Of a stretch of 64,000 nt of DNA, positions 1-8,372 are shown piece by piece; the stretch's first letter is position 1, and each line of letters begins with the position of its first letter. This stretch comes from Mogibacterium diversum (GTDB lineage: Bacteria; Bacillota; Clostridia; Peptostreptococcales; Anaerovoracaceae), in the NCBI RefSeq assembly GCF_002998925.1, contig NZ_CP027228.1, forward strand, positions 1,178,001-1,242,000, read 5' to 3'. The translations under genes were made by a program, and so were the position numbers. The notes beneath the pieces were generated by a model. It was not told the origin of the DNA, did not search any database, and worked only from the letters and a program-made list of their open reading frames with translations.

Positions 1-113
1 AGATGCTTAGATTTGAAAATCCTCAGACATACTACGTTGACCTATCCAAGAAGCTGTGGAACATGAAGCATGAGCTACTCAGTAAATACAACGAGCTTCC
101 TGCAGACAAGTAG
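1..113 (+). CDS. C-terminal end of a gene cut by the window edge; possibly nicotinate phosphoribosyltransferase
   Basis: The frame starting at base 3 is open from the left edge to a TAG at 111-113 and gives about 36 residues. They include a segment of the form NPQTYYVDLSKKLWNMK and end in PADK. The NP-x-x-Y-x-VDLS-x-KL-W pattern resembles, from memory, the C-terminus of Firmicute nicotinate phosphoribosyltransferases (NAD salvage). Too little is present to see any catalytic residue, so the name is a suggestion only. A clear terminator follows, so this is the last gene of a rightward transcript. Confidence 0.45.
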   Translation, partial: MLRFENPQTYYVDLSKKLWNMKHELLSKYNELPADK

Positions 114-141
114 CTTCTAGGCTGCATAATTAAAAATTTGA

Positions 142-186
142 AGAGGCTGGACCTTAGCTTAATTAGCTGGTTCAGCCTCTTTTTAG
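142..186 (+). terminator. Rho-independent terminator
   Basis: A 12-bp stem with one G-U wobble (AGAGGCTG at 142-149 pairs with CAGCCTCT at 173-180) is followed by a T run. It ends the partial gene at the left edge and separates it from the leftward ECF/ABC operon. Confidence 0.85.
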
Positions 187-277
187 TTGAGTCTGTATTA
201 ACTTTGTCATATGCATTTCTAGAGAATATTAAAAAGCATATGCTAAATCTATTACTGATTCTGAGAAGCGATATTAT

Positions 278-1996
278 CTAATAGATGTACTCCTCGGTTA
301 ACTGTGATTTTCTAACCATATCACCATAGAGTTTCGAGCTCTTAATAAGCTCCTCGTGCTTTCCAGCACTAACAACTTTGCCGTTATCCATGACCACAAT
401 CTTGTCAGCCTTCTCAATCGATTTCATCCTGTGAGATACGATTATTACAGTCTTGTTTTCGATTAATTTGTTGATGCTATTTTGAATCTCCATCTCATTT
501 TCGACATCGAGCGACGCTGATATCTCATCGAGAAGTATTATCGGCGCATCCTTCAGAAATGCCCTCGCTATAGATATACGCTGCCTCTCCCCACCCGAGA
601 GTTTGGATCCGTTTTCGCCAATCTGGGTTTCGTAACCATCTGGCATTTTCGCTACTATCTCATCGACATTAGCGAGCTTCGCAGCTGCAAAAACCTCTTC
701 ATCAGTAGCATCCTTACGCCCTAGCCTGATATTCTCCATTACGCTCGTATTAAAGAGCTCTACGTTCTGAAATACGATAGATATCTTGCTGAACAGCGAT
801 GCTGTACTTATAGATTTTATATCCTCTCCGCCGACAGTGACTTCGCCTTTATCGTAATCATATAGACGTGAGAGCAACCTAAGCACGGTAGTCTTACCGC
901 ACCCTGAAGGACCTACTATAGCCGTAACAGCATTCTGATTTGCTGTAAAGCTAACCCCATTTATAACCTTATTATCACCATATTGAAATTCTACGTCATT
1001 AAAGCAGATGTCAAACTTCTGCACTTCCTTATCTATACCAGGCTGCACTTCCTCATCCATGAGATCTCGAATCCTGTCATAGCTATCCTCAAAGAAAAAT
1101 ATCGCTGCGATGAACTCGGAGAGTGACGCATATTGATGAGATATGGTGGTTACTGCCATGAGATATCCCACGTAGTACAGAAGGCTTACAGAACCTTTTG
1201 CATAAAGAGTTGCGCCGATTACAGCTACTAGCACTGGTCCAAGCAGTGGAACTACACGCAAAACTGTAGCACTTATTGCCATTGTAAATTCTGCGGCAGT
1301 ATGTATTTTCTCAGTGCTTTCTATCTTAGAAGTTACATCGCGTCTCACTTCATCCTGCATGGAATAGCTCTTAATTTCCTGCTGCATTTCGAATGCATCT
1401 TGGAACGCATTGGCATTGTCGAGAAGCTGCTTGTAATACACCTTGACTTTCCTGGTCTGGAAATTCTTGAATACAAACATAAGCGCTATCCCCATCCAGA
1501 TAGGCATGACCACTGCAAGCCCTAAAGCAAGATTCCCGATACACATCATGATGCTTATAATCGCAAAGAACACCACGAATCCTATAAATTCCGGCACAGC
1601 ATGGGATATAGCCATCTCTATATTGCTTACATCCATCATAATCGTCTGCGAGAGATCGGACAAGTTATGTGTCGAGAAGTACGAGAGCGGCAGCTCCTTG
1701 ATTTTCTTCGCGAGCTCGATTCGGAGATTTACGCTCTCTTCGTAAGTGACATCGTAAGTGAGCTTGTATTCCCTAGCTGTTGCAAGGTACATAAGGATAG
1801 CTATGATAACTATGATCCCGATATAGTGCGCTATTGGTTTTAGGTTGCTATTTATCATATCATTCAGAAAAATGAACACAATCATAGGTGGAAGCATAAA
1901 GGTCACATACTTGAAAAACGATGAAACCGATGCCCTCATCATGTTGTCAATCCCTTTGTCTGTAAGCGAAAAATGTCTCTGTAATTTTCGTTTCAT
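278..1996 (-). CDS. ABC transporter half-subunit, fused membrane and ATPase domains (second of a heterodimeric pair)
   Basis: A 572-residue half-transporter. The N-terminal ~310 residues carry the membrane helices of an exporter-fold (type I) domain. The C-terminal ABC ATPase has Walker A GPSGCGKTT, signature LSGGERQR, Walker B IILLDEISASLD and switch IVSHR. I place the start at the ATG at 1996, 8 nt after GGAGG, so it overlaps the upstream stop as TAATG; an earlier in-frame ATG at 2011 lies on the ribosome site. It is last in an operon with a second half-transporter and an ECF module. Exporter-fold pairs of this kind include the YbtP/YbtQ and IrtAB siderophore importers, so import of an iron complex is plausible. 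Direction and substrate cannot be read from the sequence. Confidence 0.9.
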   Translation of the reverse strand: MKRKLQRHFSLTDKGIDNMMRASVSSFFKYVTFMLPPMIVFIFLNDMINSNLKPIAHYIGIIVIIAILMYLATAREYKLTYDVTYEESVNLRIELAKKIKELPLSYFSTHNLSDLSQTIMMDVSNIEMAISHAVPEFIGFVVFFAIISIMMCIGNLALGLAVVMPIWMGIALMFVFKNFQTRKVKVYYKQLLDNANAFQDAFEMQQEIKSYSMQDEVRRDVTSKIESTEKIHTAAEFTMAISATVLRVVPLLGPVLVAVIGATLYAKGSVSLLYYVGYLMAVTTISHQYASLSEFIAAIFFFEDSYDRIRDLMDEEVQPGIDKEVQKFDICFNDVEFQYGDNKVINGVSFTANQNAVTAIVGPSGCGKTTVLRLLSRLYDYDKGEVTVGGEDIKSISTASLFSKISIVFQNVELFNTSVMENIRLGRKDATDEEVFAAAKLANVDEIVAKMPDGYETQIGENGSKLSGGERQRISIARAFLKDAPIILLDEISASLDVENEMEIQNSINKLIENKTVIIVSHRMKSIEKADKIVVMDNGKVVSAGKHEELIKSSKLYGDMVRKSQLTEEYIY

Positions 1997-3738
1997 TATG
2001 ATAGCCTCCATTCGTTAGCCTGGTTGTATAGATTCTGCAGATTCTTGTACTTGCTATCCTTTGCGATAAGTTCATCATGGGAACCACGTTCAGTGACTTT
2101 TCCGTCCTCTACAACCAGTATCTCATCTACATTCCTGATACTTGAAAGCCTGTGCGCTATCATGATTACTGTCTTGCCTTCCATTAACTTCGAAAAGGCC
2201 TGCTGCATCTCATACTCATTTTCCGGGTCGCTGGCAGCACTCGCCTCATCGAGGATTATTATCGGAGCATCTTTGAGGATTGCCCTTGCTATTGCTATTC
2301 TCTGTGTCTCACCGCCAGATAGGTGAACGCCTTTTGCTCCTATTATCGTATCCTCGCGCGTTTCAAACTTATCGAGAATACTTCCGCACATCGCAAGGTC
2401 AAGCGCTTTTACGACTTCTTCGCGCGATGCATCGGGTCTTCCAATTTTTACATTTTCATAGATGCTGGTTTTAAATAGCTTGGCGTTTTGGAACACGAAG
2501 GCAATTTCATGCTCTAGCGTCTCCCTTTTATATTTTGAAATATCCACTCCACCGATTTTTAGTTCCCCACTCGATACTGGGTAAAATCCAGAGATTAGCT
2601 TGGCAATAGTGGATTTTCCACTGCCCGATGATCCCACAAGGGCATATTTCTTACCGCTCTCAAGTCTAAGACTGAAGTCTGTTAGAACATCTACCCCCTC
2701 TTCATATCTAAATGTCACCCCTGCAAATTCTATATCATGACTTGCCATTTCAGCGACATCCCCATGAGCTAACTTGTTCTTATCCATCTGATCAAATAGT
2801 GACTCCAGCTTGCTGATCGCATCGTTAGCCATCTCAAAATTCTTACTGAAAAACATGACCTTCATAAACGCACTCATCAGAAGCCCCGAAAAAGCTGCGA
2901 AGAACACCACCAGGCTGATTGTCTCACTAGCTTGTGGTGATTTTGGCATCGCGATATATGCAACCGGTACAATTAGTGCTGATAGAGAAAGCATACACAC
3001 CTGAAATATAACGTATGGTCTTCTACACATCTGGCACTCCTTGTTAACAACCTCAGAGTATCTAATAATTGACTTGTACAGACGCTCAAATGATTCAACC
3101 ACCATATTAAATATCTTGATCACCTGTATCCCTCGCACATACTCGACCGTTTCCGAGTTAATGTCGTCTAGTGCTCCCATGTACTCTTTCATCATATCTG
3201 AATCAGAATACATGAATTTAAAACAGATGCTCGCCGCAATTACCGCCGCAACAATCAGGATACCTACGTACTTACTCACCATGAACGAGAGTACCAACAG
3301 GCATATCGGGAACAGCACTGCATTTACGGAATCAGGCAGTATATGCGCTACTATTGTGTGCGTATTTCCTGAATTGTCATCTATAATTTTTCTAGTCTTT
3401 CCAGATGAATTCATGTCGAAGAACGAAAACGATCCGTCGAGAAGAGCATTTAGCCCCTTCTTCTTCATGTTCGTTTCCAGTCTGAAAGCAAATAGATGGC
3501 TACACATGAGTGCTGCGATATACGTGAACATGTATATAATTGTCGTTCCAAATATCAGATACGACAGCTTGCTAATCCTCGAGTAGTCTGCATCCCCTGT
3601 TATCTCATGAAGCATTTTCCACAGAAAATAATACGGAACGAACGACAGAATCGTCGCTACGGCAGATAATAGCATCGCCGCTACCATGCATCCCTTACGG
3701 TCTTCCGCATAGCTAAATAGTTTTTTAAATACACCCAT
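1996..3738 (-). CDS. ABC transporter half-subunit, fused membrane and ATPase domains (first of a heterodimeric pair)
   Basis: A 580-residue partner of the following gene. It has an exporter-fold membrane domain to about residue 320, then an ATPase with Walker A GSSGSGKST, signature LSGGETQR, Walker B IIILDEASAASD and switch MIAHR. ATPase motifs look intact, so both halves may hydrolyse ATP. The ATG follows AAGGAGG by 6 nt and lies 1 nt after the upstream stop. The next gene starts on its last base, which argues for translational coupling and equal amounts of both subunits. Its place behind EcfT, EcfA and an MptD-type S component suggests that all five proteins serve uptake of one type of substrate; that is inference. 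Confidence 0.9.
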   Translation of the reverse strand: MGVFKKLFSYAEDRKGCMVAAMLLSAVATILSFVPYYFLWKMLHEITGDADYSRISKLSYLIFGTTIIYMFTYIAALMCSHLFAFRLETNMKKKGLNALLDGSFSFFDMNSSGKTRKIIDDNSGNTHTIVAHILPDSVNAVLFPICLLVLSFMVSKYVGILIVAAVIAASICFKFMYSDSDMMKEYMGALDDINSETVEYVRGIQVIKIFNMVVESFERLYKSIIRYSEVVNKECQMCRRPYVIFQVCMLSLSALIVPVAYIAMPKSPQASETISLVVFFAAFSGLLMSAFMKVMFFSKNFEMANDAISKLESLFDQMDKNKLAHGDVAEMASHDIEFAGVTFRYEEGVDVLTDFSLRLESGKKYALVGSSGSGKSTIAKLISGFYPVSSGELKIGGVDISKYKRETLEHEIAFVFQNAKLFKTSIYENVKIGRPDASREEVVKALDLAMCGSILDKFETREDTIIGAKGVHLSGGETQRIAIARAILKDAPIIILDEASAASDPENEYEMQQAFSKLMEGKTVIMIAHRLSSIRNVDEILVVEDGKVTERGSHDELIAKDSKYKNLQNLYNQANEWRLS

Positions 3739-3739
3739 T

Positions 3740-4330
3740 CTATGCCTCCTTGAAGTGCTTTCTGAGTATTAGATATCCAAGGTAAGCACCGATCACCGCC
3801 ATTACGAATACAATAGCTGTCGATATCACGCCCCACGTGCCTGCGGTATACTTGATGTAGTTGTTCATCTCAGCTTCAGTTTGCCCTTTCTGCATCCAAT
3901 AGCTTTTGTATCTGCTGACAAAGAAGCTTGCAGGAATAATTGCACCCCAAGCCTGTCCTACGTGCAGAACTCCAGATGCGATAGCAACCCTACAAGTACT
4001 AACCTCTTTGCCTTTCCTTGAAGCGATAAAATCGGCAATTATAGCCATACCAATTGATGTTATATACCACGGTATATAACCGCCACCCATAAGCGTAAAG
4101 CACGCCATAACGAGCACCGTCATAATCGTGTACTGCCACATCTTACCGAGCTTCTTTGCCATAAAATATATGACGGTTCCAGAGAAAATAGCGCATATCC
4201 CCGGGCTTACCGAGTGTCCTAGTGCTCCAAGCGGGGTGATTACGAGCATCGATACCATGTAGATAATCATGTACACAGCTGTAAGCAGCGCAATGAGTAT
4301 AAAATCCTTAGTCTTAAGCTTGTTATTCAT
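3740..4330 (-). CDS. MptD/Trep_Strep-type ECF substrate-binding membrane component
   Basis: A 196-residue protein that is almost wholly hydrophobic, with about five to six membrane segments and short basic loops. The N-terminal stretch KTKDFILIALLTAVYM and a YMAKKLGK-like loop are typical of S components of group II energy-coupling-factor transporters of the MptD (Trep_Strep) family. The S component binds the substrate and docks on EcfT. The start was chosen at 4330 because GGAGG lies 6 nt upstream; this ATG overlaps the stop of the ATPase gene by 8 nt. Family members are often found with iron, heme or siderophore functions, but the ligand here is unknown. Confidence 0.75.
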   Translation of the reverse strand: MNNKLKTKDFILIALLTAVYMIIYMVSMLVITPLGALGHSVSPGICAIFSGTVIYFMAKKLGKMWQYTIMTVLVMACFTLMGGGYIPWYITSIGMAIIADFIASRKGKEVSTCRVAIASGVLHVGQAWGAIIPASFFVSRYKSYWMQKGQTEAEMNNYIKYTAGTWGVISTAIVFVMAVIGAYLGYLILRKHFKEA

Positions 4331-5732
4331 AAAAAGCCTCCATTTCTTCAAAAGTTTTATTTAACTGGCTTACGTTGTCCTCGTCCAAATAAAAAGTTCC
4401 CCTTATACGTCCATCCTCGAGATAGAAAATTCTATCTGCAACGTTCCTTATAAACTCATAATCATGAGAGATGATTATGATAGTGTGGTTTCGCTTCATA
4501 GATTCAAGTTGATCTACAACACGATGCATCGACCTTTTGTCGAGTCCGCTAGTCGGTTCGTCCAGTATTATTACCTTGTTCTGACTCACCCTGCTTATCG
4601 CCATCTGTAACCGCTGCTTCTGACCACCGCTAAGGCTGTGTGGATGAGTGTCTCTAAATTCATATAGATTTAGGGCCTTCAAGGCTTCAGCATTGAGTTC
4701 TTCATCCATGCTGCTGATCTCAAGCTCCTTTATGCAAGATGCTCCAAACAGCTGATAATCTGCATCCTGCATTATATACAGAGCCTGACCTTCAATCTCT
4801 ACGCTACCGCTATCTGGGTTGATAACGCCAGAGATGAGTCTCGCCAGTGTGGTCTTACCTGCACCATTTACCCCTATGATGGTTGAGATTTCACCACGCC
4901 TAAACTCAGCACTCACCCCTTGCAGGATTCCCTTGTAAGAAACGTTCTCTATTCTTACATCTACAGGACCTGCCCTTGCGATTAGTCTACTTTCATATTT
5001 CTCGTCAAAGAGATTTACAGTTCTCGCCGCGTAATCACTACTGAAGTAAGCCTCTTCACTTTCATACTCCGTTACCGTATTATCGTTAAGAAGCAGCACC
5101 TTGTCTATAAGCCCACGCAGATAGAAACATCGATGGTCCGCTACTAGCACGGTAATCCCCTCGCTCTTCAGTTCTTCAATCTGCCTTCTTAACCTCATAG
5201 CGTTTCCGTAGTCGAGATTTGCAGACGGTTCATCGAATATCACTATACTAGGATTCATAATCAGAGCTGACATCAGCGCGAGCATCTGCCTTTCTCCTGA
5301 AGATAGTTCATAGATATCTCTATCGAGAAGGTGCTCTAGCTTATACTTCTTAATCAAGGCTTTAAGGCGCATCTCCATCTCCGGCTTCGATACGCCGAAA
5401 TTCTCCATCGCAAATACGAGCTCCGCAGTTGTATTGGTTGTAAAGAACTGACTTCTCGGATTTTGAAATACATTTCCGATAAGCATGCTTCGCTCGGTCA
5501 TCGTGACCTTACTTTTCCCACCTATAAACAGTTCTCCGCTCAGCTTCCCATCTATAACCTCTGGGATCAGGCCGTTTATTACATTAAGGAGTGTAGATTT
5601 TCCAGAGCCACTAAGTCCGGATATAAAAACTATACTGCCTTCTGCAATTGAAAAGTTAACATCTTTAAGTACGGGAGTATGCTCACCTTCATAAGCGAAT
5701 GTCAGATTTCTCGCCTCCATGACATCCTTCAT
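4323..5732 (-). CDS. ECF transporter ATPase with two fused ABC domains (EcfA1-EcfA2 fusion)
   Basis: A 469-residue protein with two complete ABC ATPases in one chain. Domain 1 has Walker A GLSGSGKST near residue 39, signature LSSGERQ and Walker B IVIFDEPSANLD. Domain 2 starts near residue 255 with Walker A GVNGAGKTT, signature LSGGQKQR and Walker B VIILDEPTSGLD. It drives an energy-coupling-factor importer with the EcfT and S-component genes beside it. Its ATG overlaps the EcfT stop by 4 nt and its stop overlaps the S-component start, so the genes are tightly coupled. The fused form is common for dedicated (group II-like) ECF modules. Confidence 0.88.
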   Translation of the reverse strand: MKDVMEARNLTFAYEGEHTPVLKDVNFSIAEGSIVFISGLSGSGKSTLLNVINGLIPEVIDGKLSGELFIGGKSKVTMTERSMLIGNVFQNPRSQFFTTNTTAELVFAMENFGVSKPEMEMRLKALIKKYKLEHLLDRDIYELSSGERQMLALMSALIMNPSIVIFDEPSANLDYGNAMRLRRQIEELKSEGITVLVADHRCFYLRGLIDKVLLLNDNTVTEYESEEAYFSSDYAARTVNLFDEKYESRLIARAGPVDVRIENVSYKGILQGVSAEFRRGEISTIIGVNGAGKTTLARLISGVINPDSGSVEIEGQALYIMQDADYQLFGASCIKELEISSMDEELNAEALKALNLYEFRDTHPHSLSGGQKQRLQMAISRVSQNKVIILDEPTSGLDKRSMHRVVDQLESMKRNHTIIIISHDYEFIRNVADRIFYLEDGRIRGTFYLDEDNVSQLNKTFEEMEAFYE

Positions 5733-6454
5733 ATTAAACCCCCGATGATTAAGACCATTCCTGCTCCTCCGATTGCAAACATCACGTAATCCACTCCATG
5801 AAACCGATTATCAAAATAGCTCGTCCTCTTCTCTTTTGTTGCAATCCCTTTCGTGAGTCCTGCTGCTGTCAGCTCTGCGCTTAAGCTCACGCATCTAAAA
5901 AGCTGTGGTACGAGCAAGTACTCGAAGGTTCTTAGTGGGTGCTTCATTGAAAACTCGACACCCCTGATGTGCATAGCCTGCTTTATTATGCGAAACTCTC
6001 TTCTAAATGTCGGGATGTATCTGATAGTGATGGTGAGTCCGATTATAAATATCTTTGGCAGATGTAGCCTCTGTAGAGCAGACAGTATTTCTGACGAATT
6101 ATAATCTGTGACTATCAACACTGCGATTAGTATGCACGGCGTAAAGTAGACTGTCATATTGATCATCATTCCCAAGACGCTACTCTTAATATAGAAGCTA
6201 TTTAAAAGGATAAATATTATCCCTAAAGATACCCATATAAGAGTCTTAAGAGCAGTCTTATATCTGCGAGCGATGAGTAACGCCGTATACCCTAGACATA
6301 GTCCGATGATTATGCTTTTATCAGTGGGGAAGAACATAGTTACGACTGGAAGAACCGCATTGATGATAATTAATGTAAGCGGATTAATCTTTCTTCGGTT
6401 AAGATGTCTCACATCCTCATTATTCACCTGTTCTGATAAAGTAAGCTCAGCCAT
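5729..6454 (-). CDS. EcfT-type transmembrane coupling subunit (CbiQ family)
   Basis: A 241-residue membrane protein of the EcfT/CbiQ family, first gene of the operon. It has about five hydrophobic segments and the two cytoplasmic coupling motifs: an A-x-x-x-RG-type MHIRGVE near residue 165 and LTAAGLTKGIA near residue 205. These contact the ATPase. I take the second of two adjacent ATGs (6454) as start because AGGAG lies 6 nt before it; an upstream ATG at 6472 overlaps this ribosome site. The upstream region carries two matching inverted repeats (see 6515-6538 and 6592-6609). Confidence 0.85.
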   Translation of the reverse strand: MAELTLSEQVNNEDVRHLNRRKINPLTLIIINAVLPVVTMFFPTDKSIIIGLCLGYTALLIARRYKTALKTLIWVSLGIIFILLNSFYIKSSVLGMMINMTVYFTPCILIAVLIVTDYNSSEILSALQRLHLPKIFIIGLTITIRYIPTFRREFRIIKQAMHIRGVEFSMKHPLRTFEYLLVPQLFRCVSLSAELTAAGLTKGIATKEKRTSYFDNRFHGVDYVMFAIGGAGMVLIIGGLI

Positions 6455-6514
6455 CATTATCTCCTGAAACATTAATATTCTCTCTATATATAGTAGGAAA
6501 GAATACTGTAGAAA

Positions 6515-6538
6515 TTAAGTTAGTATATTCTAACTTAA
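6515..6538 (-). promoter_or_regulatory. Operator-like inverted repeat 1, AAGTTAG-N6-CTAACTT
   Basis: Perfect 9-bp arms TTAAGTTAG (6515-6523) and CTAACTTAA (6530-6538) flank a 6-base centre. The core AGTTAG-N6-CTAACT is the same as in the repeats at 6592-6609 and 36203-36220. It lies in the leader of the ECF/ABC operon, 61 bases before the EcfT start codon. Confidence 0.65.
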
Positions 6539-6591
6539 ATGCATGTTGGTACTGAAACAAAAGTAACATGCACGAGTTTTGATTTGCATCA

Positions 6592-6609
6592 AGTTAGACG
6601 AAACTAACT
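6592..6609 (-). promoter_or_regulatory. Operator-like inverted repeat 2, AGTTAG-N6-CTAACT
   Basis: Perfect 6-bp arms AGTTAG (6592-6597) and CTAACT (6604-6609) with a 6-base centre match repeat 1 and the dps repeat in both arm sequence and spacing. It sits directly at the predicted transcription start (about 6611), a position where a bound repressor would block initiation or clearance. Confidence 0.65.
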
Positions 6610-6617
6610 ACAGTATA

Positions 6618-6646
6618 AGTATATTCTTGTTCGGATAATAATGCAA
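6618..6646 (-). promoter_or_regulatory. Candidate promoter of the ECF/ABC operon
   Basis: Reading leftward, -35 TTGCAT (6641-6646) and -10 TATACT (6618-6623) are 17 bases apart. The -10 is good and the -35 is weak. A second TATACT overlaps at 6612-6617. The predicted start point abuts inverted repeat 2. Confidence 0.45.
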
Positions 6647-6834
6647 TATTATTCGAATTAAGTTTACCATTTAGATTTATAATCAAACGATATCAATCTA
6701 TCTTATGTCGTTTAATTGTTTGCTAGCTAATTTCGAAAATTTGTACACTCTCTATAAACGTTTAATTTTCAATACATCTGAGCTTTTTTAACTATATTTT
6801 GTATTGTTTAAATTTTAAAAATACCAAAAATATG

Positions 6835-6863
6835 TTGTGATTTTTAATAAAACATGCTATGCT
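6835..6863 (+). promoter_or_regulatory. Candidate brnQ promoter
   Basis: -35 TTGTGA (6835-6840) and -10 TATGCT (6858-6863) are separated by 17 bases, 43 bases before the brnQ ATG. Each box matches the consensus at four positions. Confidence 0.45.
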
Positions 6864-6906
6864 CTTTATTAAATTTATACAAATTATTTGAAAAAGGGGA
6901 CAAAAA

Positions 6907-8265
6907 ATGGATAAGAAATTCACTATGAAGGAATATGTAGTTCTAGCCTCACTCCTCTTCGGACTATTCTTCGGAGCAGGTAATCTGATATTCCCAGCAC
7001 TCATGGGACAGATGGCAGGCAGTCACACAGCAGCGGCAACTTTCGGGTTCATCATTACGGGAGTAGGTTTGCCATTGCTCGGTATTATTGCGATTTCCTT
7101 ATCACGTAGTGAGGGTCTCTATGACCTAGGATGCAAGGTGTCGAGACCGTACAGCTTGTTCTTTACGTGTCTACTATACCTTACTATAGGACCGTTCTTC
7201 GCGCTTCCTAGAACCGCAACTGTACCTTACTCTGTCGGAGTAGTTCCTGCTGTCGGCAAGGATTCTCCAGTTGTACTTGGAGTTTTCTCCCTGTGCTTCT
7301 TCGCAGCAGTGCTGTTCTTCGCGCTAAGACCGTCGAACATCCTTACTAACGTTGGTAAGATCATCAATCCGCTATTCCTCGCATTCCTTGCGGTTCTAGT
7401 TGTTATGTGCTTCGTTAAGCCGATGGGTTCTGTTTCAAGCTCTGCTCCAACAGGAGAGTACGTTGCTCACCCATTCTTCAGAGGATTCCTCGAAGGATAT
7501 AACACAATGGATGCTCTTGCATCACTCGCATTTGGAATCATCATAATCAATGCAGTTAGAAACCTCGGTGTAAAAGAGCCTAAGAACATAGCTAAATCCA
7601 CTGCTCTTGCTGGCGTTGGATGTGCAGTGCTTATGGCTGTTATATACCTCGCTCTAGTTGTTGCAGGAGCTCAGTCAAGAGGTATCTTCGAAGTGCAGCC
7701 AGATGGCGGAACACTTCTCAACAAGCTCGCTAGCCACTACTTTGGCGGTGTAGGCGGAGTATTCCTAGCTCTAATGATCACACTTGCTTGTCTAAAGACC
7801 GCTATCGGACTTGTAACTGCATGCGCAGAGACATTTGGCGAGATGTTCCCTAACAAGCTTTCGTACAAGGCTTGGGCGGTAGTATTCACACTCATCTCGT
7901 TCACATTTGCAAACTTTGGACTAGTTAAGATAATCGCTTACTCGGTACCAGTACTGATGTTCTTATATCCGCTAACTATCGTTATCATACTAGTCAGCCT
8001 CATCGGTGGACTGTTCAACTATCATTCAACAGTTTACAGATGGTCTATCGGATTCACTATGGTACCTGCTTTATTTGACGGTATAAAGAGTTTACCTCCA
8101 GCAACCGTTTCAGCACTTCACCTAGAAGGATTCATAAAGTCAGTTGGTGGTTTCCTACCACTGTCTGATATCGGAATGGACTGGGTTGTACCTGCAGTAG
8201 TTGGATTCGTAGTAGGACTTGTGCTATATGCGCTTAAGTCAGATAAGGGTCAGGCAGCAGCTTAA
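6907..8265 (+). CDS. brnQ: Branched-chain amino acid:cation symporter BrnQ (LIVCS family)
   Basis: A 452-residue integral membrane protein with about twelve hydrophobic segments. The N-terminal segment FGLFFGAGNLIFP and the following GFIITGVGLPLLGI are hallmark motifs of the LIVCS family, which imports leucine, isoleucine and valine with Na+ or H+. The length matches the family. The ATG follows AAGGGG by 7 nt. It is transcribed alone: its own promoter-like boxes lie upstream and a strong terminator follows. It fits the amino-acid scavenging theme of the window. Confidence 0.93.
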   Translation: MDKKFTMKEYVVLASLLFGLFFGAGNLIFPALMGQMAGSHTAAATFGFIITGVGLPLLGIIAISLSRSEGLYDLGCKVSRPYSLFFTCLLYLTIGPFFALPRTATVPYSVGVVPAVGKDSPVVLGVFSLCFFAAVLFFALRPSNILTNVGKIINPLFLAFLAVLVVMCFVKPMGSVSSSAPTGEYVAHPFFRGFLEGYNTMDALASLAFGIIIINAVRNLGVKEPKNIAKSTALAGVGCAVLMAVIYLALVVAGAQSRGIFEVQPDGGTLLNKLASHYFGGVGGVFLALMITLACLKTAIGLVTACAETFGEMFPNKLSYKAWAVVFTLISFTFANFGLVKIIAYSVPVLMFLYPLTIVIILVSLIGGLFNYHSTVYRWSIGFTMVPALFDGIKSLPPATVSALHLEGFIKSVGGFLPLSDIGMDWVVPAVVGFVVGLVLYALKSDKGQAAA

Positions 8266-8295
8266 TCTAATTCGCATTAACATAACAGTAAAACA

Positions 8296-8334
8296 AAACT
8301 CCCTTTGAGGTTATCCTTCAAAGGGAGTTTTTAT
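8296..8334 (+). terminator. Rho-independent terminator after brnQ
   Basis: The hairpin arms AACTCCCTTTGA and TCAAAGGGAGTT enclose a short loop and are followed by TTTTATAT. It ends brnQ and can also serve the leftward regulator gene from the other side less well. Confidence 0.85.
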
Positions 8335-8372
8335 ATATAGTTCACTTAACTAATTGTTTTGTTGCCAGAGGG

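Larger units (their letters stand above)
6455..6906. other. Divergent intergenic region between the ECF operon and brnQ
   Basis: This AT-rich stretch holds no gene I can support. It contains the two inverted repeats and candidate promoter of the leftward ECF operon in its left part and a candidate promoter for brnQ near 6835-6863. An ORF reading leftward over 6792-7004 runs into brnQ and has no ribosome site. Confidence 0.7.

Noticed and set aside
6792..7004. Leftward ORF of 70 codons overlapping the start of brnQ
   Set aside because: No ribosome site, AT-rich low-complexity product, overlaps a certain gene.
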